Shown here: piece by piece, positions 9,499 to 17,127 of the stretch
Numbering within the stretch: the stretch's first letter is position 1
Layout of the letters: each line of letters starts with the position of its first letter
Source of the DNA: Nemertoderma westbladi
Taxonomy: Eukaryota; Xenacoelomorpha; Nemertodermatida; Nemertodermatidae
Reading direction: 5' to 3'
DNA length: 34,481 bases
Assembly (NCBI GenBank): GCA_032718475.1
Contig: JAUCBJ010006105.1
Span: 1 to 34,481, forward strand
Made by a program: the position numbers and the translations under genes
The notes under the pieces: generated by a model
Told to the model about the DNA's origin: nothing
Seen by the model: only the letters and a program-made list of their open reading frames with translations
Database searches by the model: none

Positions 9499-9517
9499 CT
9501 AACTGATTTACCCATAG
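9499..9517 (+). promoter_or_regulatory. Possible 3' splice acceptor upstream of ORF A
   Basis: CTAAC (9499-9503) resembles a branch point, and an AG at 9516-9517 lies 14-15 bases downstream, just before ORF A. The pyrimidine tract is weak. It is proposed only because pol must otherwise be bypassed to express ORF A and because gag-pol is rich in donor-like words. Confidence 0.25.
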
Positions 9518-9575
9518 TGTAATTGGTTACGTAACGGCACTTATTGGATATATATATGTATATACGCGGCGCATA

Positions 9576-10304
9576 ATGGAGAAGGAAATTAGAGCGCAAC
9601 CGCGGAGAGGATTTACTGCTAGAGAGGAGGCGGAGTTACCATTCGCGCGACCGGGATGTAAAGATTCGAACGTTTACTACCATGGGAGGTCGGTGATGGA
9701 GCTAAATGGAAGGTATAAACCCGCGTATGATAAGGAATTAAGGAGGGAAAGAATGAGAGCGTTGGGGGACCGTATGGAAGTTTTGCGGAGAGAGTATCGC
9801 ACTCGGTATCCCTACGACTTCGCTTTAGACGTATGTGACATTAGTGCAGACCTGGATGAGGAGATCGCGCGGGTGTACCATATGAATATGTATTTACGAT
9901 ATGAAGAACCTCTACCTGCAGTCCGAGATCAGTTCGACGGAATGCATCTGTACCGGAGGACTCGAGGCGAGGATCAGGAGACGCCGAAAATCTTCAGCGT
10001 GTACAAGTTGTTTTACAAGTGTGGTGAATGCATGAACAAGCAAGACGTGGCGATTCCCGACCGACTGGACGAGCAACATCCAGAACCGATATTAACGCGA
10101 TGTCAAGCTCACCAGTTCCTTAGATATAACGAGGGAGGTTACCCGATGAGCAACCCGATGATCAGTATCGACTTCAGCGGAAAGCGACCTCCAAGACCCA
10201 TTATGCCGACCGTTACGACATTAGATCCGTATACGGAGATTAAACCCTGTTCGACACCCAGTTTGATAGAGACGGCAGCGGCCATTTCGCTGTACCGAGC
10301 CTAA
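9576..10304 (+). CDS. ORF A, unknown protein with CX2C...CX2H cluster
   Basis: 242 codons from ATG 9576 (A at -3 and G at +4, a good Kozak context) to TAA 10302-10304. I do not recognise the family. The protein is highly charged, with an arginine-rich, probably helical stretch around residues 48-72. A CX2C at C149-C152 followed by CX2H at C176-H179 is a plausible zinc site. There is no signal peptide or membrane segment, which argues against an envelope protein. It begins 754 bases after pol, in a different frame. The TAA is followed at once by a second stop, TAG, and then by an open stretch in the same frame that becomes ORF B. The codon usage and hairpin family it shares with pol suggest it belongs to the same element. 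A nucleic-acid-binding or structural role is only a guess. Confidence 0.75.
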   Translation: MEKEIRAQPRRGFTAREEAELPFARPGCKDSNVYYHGRSVMELNGRYKPAYDKELRRERMRALGDRMEVLRREYRTRYPYDFALDVCDISADLDEEIARVYHMNMYLRYEEPLPAVRDQFDGMHLYRRTRGEDQETPKIFSVYKLFYKCGECMNKQDVAIPDRLDEQHPEPILTRCQAHQFLRYNEGGYPMSNPMISIDFSGKRPPRPIMPTVTTLDPYTEIKPCSTPSLIETAAAISLYRA

Positions 10305-10307
10305 TAG

Positions 10308-11861
10308 GATCTAGAGGCGCGGCACGAAGCGGCACGGGACTCGGGTACCAAACCCGCGGGTTTGGAGCTCTCGAGTCCCTGGACTACATTTACTTCGCCT
10401 CACCGAGCGAGAAACCTCACTCCTGAGCATCAGGACAACATAGACGCGTTGCGGCAGGAGGAGCGAGCGGCGAAGGCGAAAGAGTTATTCGAGAAGCGAA
10501 TAGCGGAGTATAATAAGACCGCGGATAGACATCAAGAGGAGACTAGGAGAGTGACCGGATTTGTTCCACAGGCCGTATCTCAACCCCGACCGGTGTATTA
10601 TTCCGACGGCAACGAACCTGCGATATTGGTAGATCATCCGGAGTCGCGAGAAGCGATAAGATTCTTGCCGATGGTAAGGATGGCGGATCATTGGAACGTT
10701 GACTGTCTATGGGAAGTTTTATGCGCGAAGTTCTTGCGTGATGTCCCGATGCAGATCACGGATTATGACACATTGGACAAGATTGGAGCTCCGGGGAAGG
10801 AGAGCAAATTGTTTGGATGGTTAGATAAGTACATCAAAGTATGGGTCGCGGTGGCTACATTCCCAGACGACGAGGAGGTAGATCAGATGTGGCTGAGGAG
10901 GAAGGGTTCTTACACCCGATATGATGACCACAAGGCTATCGAGCGCATGTGGACCCCATCAGACGAGATTCAGCATCAGTGGAGGAAAACAGAGGAATCA
11001 CTGCAGGATTGGAGGGTGATGTTCTACGGCAATGAAGGAGGGTCCCATCAAGAATGTTTGACTAGCAAGTGCATTCAAATTCGCGCAGCCGATGGTGTGA
11101 CTCATGTGTTTATGCGCGTGAGGGCGGATCGAGAGAGACCGGAGCCCATCATAACGACACAATATCGGAAGGGGAAGGATCCTAGGGAACAGATTTTGGA
11201 GGTATGCAGGCGAGGAGGTATGCACGGAGCGGAGCGTATCGATGCCAGGATGCTACCCAAGAAGGTTAGAGAGGCTATTCTCAACCAAGATTACGTCAAG
11301 GTGGGATCAGGAGTCCAGAGCGATTTGGAGAGTGACTTCAACGCCATGACTGATTTGGAAGATAGATTGCCGAGACCGTTTGTCGACACCAAGCTATTGT
11401 TGCTATGGGCACAGGATATTGGAATTTATAGGGAGTATCCCAACTCTGCTAAGACTGGTATGGGCTTTATAGCACATTTGTTGTATAATTGGGACTTTAA
11501 GTTAAAGACGCAGAAGAAGTACGAGGAGGCGTATGGTGAATACAACACGCCACCGGGAGCGGAGTTCAAATCCCACTTCAAGCGGCAAGCGTTAGTGTAT
11601 TGGAACATTTGCGTGCCACCCCGTGCGTCGCTACAATATTATTTGGTGCTTGAGTCGAACACGGTAACTTGTTTATTAGCGGATATCGTTGCGCGAGTTT
11701 TGAAGCGTCATCCATTGGTATTCGGAGGAGATCAATACGTTCGCTCGAAAGGGGGAATCCAATCCGACGTGATGAAATGTTTCTTAACCCCGTTCTTCAA
11801 CCAATCGTTAGAGAATATGTCGATGGTTAGGAGAGGATTAGCGATATTCGAAGGAGTATGA
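10308..11861 (+). CDS. ORF B, unknown 500-residue protein without an N-terminal ATG
   Basis: Open from codon 10308, directly after TAA-TAG, to TGA 11859-11861. The first in-frame ATG is at 10671, but the about 120 codons before it look like real protein (a charged helical region, then a proline-rich stretch), so the true start is probably upstream. A TTG at 10362 falls inside hairpin copy 4. Expression could be by readthrough, reinitiation, a non-AUG start or splicing; the tandem stop makes simple readthrough unlikely. I do not recognise the family. The protein is soluble, tryptophan- and tyrosine-rich, with a mixed alpha/beta look, no membrane span and no known catalytic motif. It lies in the same frame as ORF A and ORF C. 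It may be a capsid-like or otherwise structural partner of the zinc-knuckle ORF C, but this is inference. Confidence 0.7.
   Translation, partial: DLEARHEAARDSGTKPAGLELSSPWTTFTSPHRARNLTPEHQDNIDALRQEERAAKAKELFEKRIAEYNKTADRHQEETRRVTGFVPQAVSQPRPVYYSDGNEPAILVDHPESREAIRFLPMVRMADHWNVDCLWEVLCAKFLRDVPMQITDYDTLDKIGAPGKESKLFGWLDKYIKVWVAVATFPDDEEVDQMWLRRKGSYTRYDDHKAIERMWTPSDEIQHQWRKTEESLQDWRVMFYGNEGGSHQECLTSKCIQIRAADGVTHVFMRVRADRERPEPIITTQYRKGKDPREQILEVCRRGGMHGAERIDARMLPKKVREAILNQDYVKVGSGVQSDLESDFNAMTDLEDRLPRPFVDTKLLLLWAQDIGIYREYPNSAKTGMGFIAHLLYNWDFKLKTQKKYEEAYGEYNTPPGAEFKSHFKRQALVYWNICVPPRASLQYYLVLESNTVTCLLADIVARVLKRHPLVFGGDQYVRSKGGIQSDVMKCFLTPFFNQSLENMSMVRRGLAIFEGV
10336..10379 (+). other. Hairpin copy 4, between ORF A and ORF B
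   Basis: Core CCAAACCCGCGGGTTTGG at 10348-10365 is a perfect 18-base palindrome (C-CGCG-G loop in hairpin form). A second stem outside it pairs GGGACTCG (10336-10343) with CGAGTCCC (10372-10379). The whole lies 28-72 bases after the TAA-TAG that ends ORF A. It is the strongest copy. Confidence 0.8.
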
Positions 11862-11867
11862 CCGTCG

Positions 11868-13052
11868 ATGGAGTATCCGACGCCAGAGGCCTTGGAGAAG
11901 TGGTTCAGGAATCAAACCCGCGGGTTTGGTACTCCCTTCCACTCGGAGGCTGATAGACCCGTTAAGGAGGGTTGGCCGGAGACGTTAGTAGAGGTGTTCG
12001 GAGTAGATCTTCCGGTGGAGAAGACATATCCGAAACGAACGCGGGAGGAAATATTGGAGATACAGGACAAGGGCGAGGATGTTTACTTTGTTCCGGATCG
12101 ACAACCGCTGACCGGAGAGGACGACATCGTATTAGACATTGGGAAAGAAGGAAGTGCGAAACCGATTGGAGACCTCATATACGAGAGGGCCTGGTTTCCA
12201 CAAGCGCGTAGGTGTAAGTTGTGCGGCAGCACAAGGCACAATCAAAAATCGTGCGACGCGGTAGTAGAGGCGGCGCATAAGGTCTGCCGTTGGTGTAATG
12301 AGACCGACCATTCGTTTCACACGTGCACCGTCTTCATTTCTCAATGCGGATACTGTGGGGTAAAGGGGCATCGCAGCGTGAGATGTCAGTTGCGAGATGA
12401 TTCCTTCCAAAACCACAGCGCTAACCTACTTCGGGAGATGCTAGATAAGTGGGAGGGTGTGGCCGACTACCACATCCAAGCGCAGATGCATTGGTTACCA
12501 TTTAAGGCGGGATACGGATTTTGGGCAGTAGACCCATCTCACGTTGCGTATGAGCCGTATCTACAGTCTTTGCCACAATATCAGGAGCTCATCTTGACCG
12601 CTCAAGACCTTCCACAAAACACTAGAGTTATCGTAGTTCGAGAATACTTCAGACAGTTGAATATGGACAACAAGTACACTTGGAACTTCGTTGCTATTTG
12701 CGACCGGATCACGAAAGGTCTGTTTTCGGAAACTAGAAAAGTGGTACGCGCGCGAGGAGATTGGAGGATGGCGGCTATACAGTACCGCAACGAGTTCTTG
12801 TACAAAGATTGCAGCGCAAGGCGCAGGGAGTGTCGGAGAAGGCGCGCGTGCAATTGCAAAAGGAAGAGTTGGCGGAAGCGACCACAGGAGCACGACAATC
12901 GGGACGAGGCCGAGGTAGAAGTACCAGCCGGGAATCTGTCGGGGCTCAGGGAACATCGTCGCCGGTTCCGGGGAGTGACGCCTCATGGACGCCGTCAACA
13001 GAGTCAACTAGAGGAAGATTGGTGTATCTGGGAAGAGGGTGAAAGAGGGTAG
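11868..13052 (+). CDS. ORF C, Gag-like protein with three CCHC zinc knuckles; likely frameshifted C-terminus
   Basis: 394 codons from ATG 11868, only two codons after the ORF B TGA and in the same frame. Residues 116-173 hold three perfect CX2CX4HX4C knuckles starting at C116, C140 and C160, the nucleocapsid type found in retroelement Gag proteins. The gag upstream of pol already has its own knuckles, so this is a second set within one element. Near codon 313 (12804-12810, a short A-run) the zero frame turns into an odd arginine- and cysteine-rich tail. The -1 frame from the same point instead reads as a lysine/glutamate-rich helix and then a GRGRGR and serine-rich tail ending at 13042. This suggests a one-base deletion, or possibly -1 frameshifting. 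Role inferred: RNA or DNA binding. Confidence 0.8.
   Translation: MEYPTPEALEKWFRNQTRGFGTPFHSEADRPVKEGWPETLVEVFGVDLPVEKTYPKRTREEILEIQDKGEDVYFVPDRQPLTGEDDIVLDIGKEGSAKPIGDLIYERAWFPQARRCKLCGSTRHNQKSCDAVVEAAHKVCRWCNETDHSFHTCTVFISQCGYCGVKGHRSVRCQLRDDSFQNHSANLLREMLDKWEGVADYHIQAQMHWLPFKAGYGFWAVDPSHVAYEPYLQSLPQYQELILTAQDLPQNTRVIVVREYFRQLNMDNKYTWNFVAICDRITKGLFSETRKVVRARGDWRMAAIQYRNEFLYKDCSARRRECRRRRACNCKRKSWRKRPQEHDNRDEAEVEVPAGNLSGLREHRRRFRGVTPHGRRQQSQLEEDWCIWEEGERG
11889..11950 (+). other. Hairpin copy 5, start of ORF C
   Basis: Core CAAACCCGCGGGTTTG at 11913-11928, a perfect palindrome. Outer pairing is imperfect but present: GGA/TCC close in, AGTGG (11899-11903) with CCACT (11939-11943), and GCCT (11889-11892) with AGGC (11947-11950). 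The core begins 51 bases after the TGA of ORF B and overlaps the first codons of ORF C. Confidence 0.7.
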
Positions 13053-13652
13053 CGAGCCCAAAGAACCCAGGAGCGGGTCGGTAATGCATTTATAGCACGG
13101 GGCGACAGACTCTAGATATGTACATCATCATCGCTCTGATGTATATTGTAGCATTTGGAAATATTCGACTAGACTCATATACACTAGTCATACCGATTTG
13201 AATTTATATTATGAGAGAGGCGAAGGAGGTGATTGGGGAGACAAACCTGCGGGTTTGGCTTACTCCTTTCACCTACCCTAGCAAAAAATTTTTTATATTT
13301 GATCTTGTATGTATCAATCAATCAATCAATCAAATTATATTTATTTAGCGCTAAAAACTTAAATTTAAAATTATACTCTATGTAGTAATCATTATGTAAG
13401 AACGAACGAGAAACAATATTTTGTAAATTTAATTTGTATGTAATTATCGTTAAACAGTGAGAGAGATAATATTTGGTAAATTTAATTTGTATGCAATTCC
13501 ATTATGCAATATCTATGGCAATATTTGTAAATAGTAGAATTTATAGTATCAAGTATTTTAGATTATTTGAAAGAAATTTATTTTGTTTGTATACATCACC
13601 TTATAATCTTCTACAGTTGGAGGGAAACATTGTATGATTTCCCTTGGAGCGG
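13053..13652 (+). other. 3' non-coding region between ORF C and the LTR
   Basis: 600 bases, AT-rich, no coding frame. It holds hairpin copy 6, a short TCAA repeat (about 13316-13331), and two similar stretches sharing GTAAATTTAATTTGTATG near 13425 and 13472. The last bases before the LTR (CCCTTGGAGCGG) could contain a purine-rich primer site, but this is weak. Confidence 0.55.
13227..13274 (+). other. Hairpin copy 6, after ORF C
   Basis: Core CAAACC-TGCG-GGTTTG at 13242-13257 with a UNCG-type loop. Outer stems GGAG (13237-13240) with CTCC (13263-13266), and AGGTGA (13227-13232) with TCACCT (13269-13274), extend it. The outer sequence is unrelated to that of copy 4 but still pairs, as expected if the structure matters. 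Confidence 0.75.
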
Positions 13653-13683
13653 TGTTACGGTATATGGCGCTGTATCCACATTG

Positions 13684-13834
13684 TTAGCCGTTGTACTGTA
13701 TACACAATATTAGTTATTATGCAGTACACATTATTAGCCATTATACAGTATAATATATTGGTTCATTATACAGTATAATATATTAGTCCATTATACTGTA
13801 CGCAATATTAGTCCGTTATGCAGTATAATATTTC
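13684..13834 (+). repeat. AT-rich tandem repeat near the LTR 5' end
   Basis: Five to six diverged copies of a unit of about 28-30 bases built on CATTATACAGTATAATAT. Each has a TATACAGTATA-like palindromic core. The solo LTR has only one such unit, so the array expanded or contracted between copies. Confidence 0.75.
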
Positions 13835-14220
13835 AGATAAGACATAATAGCGCAGTGACATTTAGATAAGGAAATTGAAACGCCCATATATTTTGAACTC
13901 ATCCATTTTGTATAGTATGTAGCCCTACCTACGTAATTTTGTAATATGATATAAGTAGATAGTTCCAGGGTAGCAAGTTCAGTTGGACCCTGGATTTCGG
14001 GCTTGCTGTTATTAGCCTTGATGGGCTAGCTATCACGGGTTTGATTTCTTTATAATCGCGCTAAAATAACTTTTGTGCATCATGTTATTAGTACCGCTAA
14101 ATTAAGCATCGGCAAAATTACCTTATATGGTGACGTTTTGTGGGTTTGGGGAGCAATAGGGCTACAATCCGGCTTTCTTATTGGACTAACTGCTTCCAGG
14201 TTGGTCTAATGCTAGCGCGG

Positions 14221-14275
14221 ATTGGAGAGCCAATGAGAGAGCGATTGCATCACCCTTCTCGGATCACCTATAAAT
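14221..14275 (+). promoter_or_regulatory. LTR promoter: ATTGG/CCAAT pair and TATA box
   Basis: ATTGG (14221-14225) and CCAAT (14230-14234) face each other. TATAAAT follows at 14269-14275. The same arrangement (CCAAT 23617-23621, TATAAAT 23674-23680) is kept in the solo LTR. Transcription would start about 25-35 bases downstream, near the CAGCAACAACAGCAGCAACTC stretch. Confidence 0.65.
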
Positions 14276-15796
14276 TGGCGGTTTGCCGGTAGAGCTGTAC
14301 CAGCAACAACAGCAGCAACTCACTCAGACATATTTAGTGCCATTAAGTTTAGGAGTATAATTTGTGTGTATTTTCTGCATTTCTACCTTTTCGATTAATT
14401 TCTTGGAATGATTCGTTAGTGCTACTATTCTCACTTGTGTTTCTCAATCAATCCCAACGATTACTGCTAATTACAATCGGAACTATGATTTCTACCTCTA
14501 ATGGTTCTATGTAATTCTTTTTGACGCAATAATCCTACGGGATTTTCTGAAACTGTCAGACTGTTGTGATTTGCATGTGTCGCTACGGTAGCTACTTATT
14601 CTGATGGAGGGCTAAGGTGCCGGTAGGCGGTGGGCGCATCGGGGGGTTAGCGACGAAGGGAGTGCGGAGGATTCAAGGGCGAGCAATGTTGGCGGGGGGT
14701 CACCGTTGCGGTCGGGCAACTCGCGCTGTAGCGTAGAGACCGCTCGCTGGTACGGTAATTAGGGGGCTGATGATCCAGGTTTTGTCTCTATTTTAGCATT
14801 AGGGGGGCAGGAATTGGGTTAGTTAGGAAGCCTAGATGTACCCGGGAGAGGCCTGTACGTACTACAGTGTGGAGAGTGAATTGCACAACTGTGGACTACA
14901 CAGTAGTGAACTGCATAATTGCGAGCTATGATTGCTGACGCTGATTGGTGTGTTACTGAAGTGTGCCTAAGATTACGAATGCTTAGATAGGCGCCCTTTT
15001 TCTCTTTGATTGATTTCTATTTCTTAGTTTACAACAAATAATTACTGATTAGGTCAAAGTAATACGGTATTTTAGGCTATTACTAGCGAAACCTGGTGTG
15101 TAATAAAGTAGAATTGCGCATTCTGGAACTCTTAGTAATTAGTACGCTGTTACATATTTGTGACTGTAATTAGTTGGTGAAATTAAGAATTAGTACGCAG
15201 CATAGCGGAGAGTAGCTAAGGTAATAATTAGGATACCGTAAACTATTCACGCTGAGCGGTTGTTTGCATTAGCGGGCAATAAGCTAGATCGCATTATTCA
15301 GTACTCAAAACACTAGTAATTTGCTGGCCTAAAGCCAGCTACAGGCGAATTTAGACCCAGAGCGGTTTTACGCACGTAAAGACAGTGTACTGTACCATTT
15401 TGATTATTTTAAATATTCTCGCATTCACACATTCCGTTGGGGAACCCCCAGTATTCGCGATTAGAAATAACTTAGGCATTATCGTATTACAGTAGTAGAA
15501 TTAGGCGTAAGAATATACTCTGAGTGCAAAGCCTCTCGCACTCGTCTTAAGTAAGCTTAGGGAGCCGACTCGGGTTTATTGTTTTGGTTATTCCCGCGTG
15601 GCTCATAGATTCGAACAGTTAGCTCTCTGTCGAGCGATCGGTAGAGAAAGGAACAAGCGATTTTGCAGGAGCCGTGTAAATTTAGTAAAATATATTAGCG
15701 GACGGCAGATTAGCGCCATCCAACGGTAAGTAGCGGTTTTGTATTTAGCAGCCCTACATTTAGTAATAGCACGCTCCTGATCACCTTTATTTAACA

Positions 15797-16389
15797 GTAG
15801 AGCAGTCTTTGTGTCTTATTGGTTAGGCGGGAACTCATTAGGTTGGCAGAGAAGTATACGGGTATTTGTCTGTTCAACAGTTCTGCTGTTAGTATAGGGG
15901 TCGCGCTAGTTTAACATAAGAGGTTGATGTGTGCAAGTATGTACTGGTACCGTTGACTACTGTACAACCTACTTGCTCTTGAGGACTCCTCCAAAGTAGA
16001 TGATGGTTTATTCAAGGACTTTTTATCCAGCGATTTGTTAGCTTTCTCTGGGCCGGATTCTTCACTGAAAAGAGAACAAAAAAACGACAATAAATAAATA
16101 ATTTTATTTTACAGATACCGGAATTGCAGTTTCGTACACTTCCTACCTAGCTTTTTTGAATTTATTTTTAAATTTTTCAAGTACATTGTTTTGATGGTTA
16201 ATAATCGCGTTACAAAATTTCAGATCGATTCTATGTTTGGTATTCGATATATTTCGTTTTTTTGATATTATTTTGTCGCGAAATTATGTATATAGACATT
16301 CATTGACTGTTGTGGCAAAGGAATACATAGAGAGTTGGCTTAGGGGCATTATTAGGCGGGCCTGACCCATTTGAATGCAGCCCTATTAA
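15797..16389. other. Flanking non-coding DNA right of the LTR
   Basis: About 590 bases without a coding frame or a match to the solo LTR. It includes an AATAAATAAATAA run near 16090 and general AT-richness. It is probably the insertion-site DNA of the large element. Confidence 0.5.
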
Positions 16390-16560
16390 TTAATTAACGA
16401 CCCTGTGCTTATAATAATTCAATCAGCTGGCCTATCATTTAACATCAGTGAGTAACATTATAGATATTCCTATAGAATTCACTGGGAAGAGATATTCAGC
16501 TGGCCGGGTAATACATTATAAACAGTTGATGTTTGATTAATGTCTGTGATAGTGTGAGTG
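16390..16560 (+). repeat. Dispersed repeat, copy 1
   Basis: A stretch with CAGTGAGTAAC, TATAGATATTCC and TTCACTGGGAAGAG matches 32300-32480 in the same orientation, with scattered changes. It is an old dispersed element of unknown class. Confidence 0.7.
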
Positions 16561-16715
16561 AGTAAACACAACCTTACACGTTCGTGGGGCCTTCGCGCAG
16601 CACGAGGCCCAGTTATGAGATACAAATTAAAATTGAGCGACTGTATCACAAAATCACGTTTTGAGAAATTTACCCACACCACCAATCAATCAAACAAAGG
16701 GGGACAGTACGTTCG

Positions 16716-16881
16716 TTTTTCGAGGTGTTTGTTATTATACATTTATTATAGGAAGGGATCTAGGGGTCTTAACCTCGAATGATAAGTTTATTTTACCGAA
16801 AATAACTTATCTTTTATTGGCGCAATTGTGGGTATAATCCCATCACATGCGTACTTTTTAACCGGGTAGTGTACAAATTTA
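16716..16881 (+). repeat. 166-bp direct repeat, left copy
   Basis: Appears identical to 17128-17293 at an offset of 412 bases. The pair brackets the SINE at 16899-17061. The host repeat seems interrupted here, resuming after the right copy. Confidence 0.9.
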
Positions 16882-16898
16882 GGAATCGCGTAATTTTT

Positions 16899-17061
16899 CT
16901 TGAAATTAATATCTCATATCTCTCCAAACCACGTGCGCGTTTCGACCTTACTGGGTCTCATCAGCGTGGTGTCGGATTCGAACCTGGGACCTCGAGGTGG
17001 AAGCCGAGACTACAACCACTAGGCCACAGGTTCTTGAGATATGGAGTATTAATTTCAAAGC
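16899..17061 (-). mobile_element. tRNA-derived SINE-like element with hammerhead-like core
   Basis: On the minus strand: a pol III A box (TGGCCTAGTGG, plus coordinates 17016-17026), a perfect B box (GGTTCGAATCC, 16974-16984), then a hammerhead-ribozyme-like core (16928-16970). The ends form an imperfect inverted repeat (GAAATTAATA...CATATCTC). It is not an intact tRNA gene, because the sequence after the B box does not close an acceptor stem. Confidence 0.75.
16928..16970 (-). ncRNA. Hammerhead ribozyme-like motif (probably inactive)
   Basis: Minus strand order: ACCACG stem strand, CTGATGA (16964-16958), stem II GACC-CAGTAA-GGTC, GAAA (16943-16940), a short CGCGCA, then CGTGGT pairing with the first strand. 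The two conserved core strings and stem II are exact. Stem III is very short or lost, and the base expected at the cleavage site does not fit the NUH rule in the simplest alignment. Self-cleavage is therefore doubtful for this copy. Confidence 0.6.
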
Positions 17062-17127
17062 CAGCTGCCATTTTATTAGCCCCTGATTTTTTGATTATTG
17101 ATAGTAACAATGTGTTGGCAAGCTGTA

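Larger units (their letters stand above)
8822..9575 (+). other. Intergenic region between pol and ORF A
   Basis: 754 bases without a convincing coding frame. It holds hairpin copy 3 near its middle, a G-run near 9461-9471, and a possible 3' splice site with a CTAAC branch-like word at 9499-9503 and CCCATAG ending at 9517. The latter lies 58 bases before the ORF A start codon. A spliced subgenomic mRNA for the downstream ORFs is an inference. Confidence 0.5.
2460..15796 (+). mobile_element. Large BEL/Pao LTR retroelement with three ORFs downstream of pol (5' LTR not found)
   Basis: The unit consists of gag-pol, ORF A, ORF B, ORF C, a 3' non-coding stretch and a 2.1-kb LTR, all on the plus strand. 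One short hairpin family (CARACC-YGYG-GGTYTG) recurs in pol, between the ORFs and after ORF C. It is absent from the rest of the window, which ties the parts together. Pol domain order is gag, protease, RT, RNase H, integrase, the BEL/Pao order. The 3' LTR is assigned by adjacency, and its 3' flank does not give a duplication with its 5' flank, as expected if it is one of a pair. The left limit is approximate. Confidence 0.7.
13653..15796 (+). mobile_element. Long terminal repeat (TGTTA...TAACA), probably the 3' LTR of the large element
   Basis: Begins TGTTACGG and ends TTTAACA. Its limits are fixed by comparison with the solo copy at 23193-28639, which shares the ends, the promoter region, the G-rich stretch and the tail, and has a clear target duplication. 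The flanks here (AGCGG and GTAGA) do not match each other, fitting one LTR of a pair. It contains a CCAAT/TATA promoter, a tandem AT-rich repeat, a G-rich stretch (about 14605-14710) and a GCTGGC...GCCAGC hairpin near 15322, also present in the solo copy. Confidence 0.85.

Noticed and set aside
9576-10304. ORF A as an envelope protein because of its position after pol
   Set aside because: No signal peptide, hydrophobic fusion segment or transmembrane helix is visible.
3212-11861. Alternative genetic code reading stops as sense
   Set aside because: Three different stop codons would have to be reassigned, while gag-pol and ORF C end normally at TAG. Mutation or local recoding is simpler.
14136-14158. 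Further hairpin copy in the LTR (TTTTGTGGGTTTGGGG)
   Set aside because: Only the right half resembles the motif. No CAAACC arm precedes it, so no hairpin forms.
16974-17026. Functional tRNA gene
   Set aside because: A and B boxes are present but no complete cloverleaf closes. The sequence continues into a SINE-like body.
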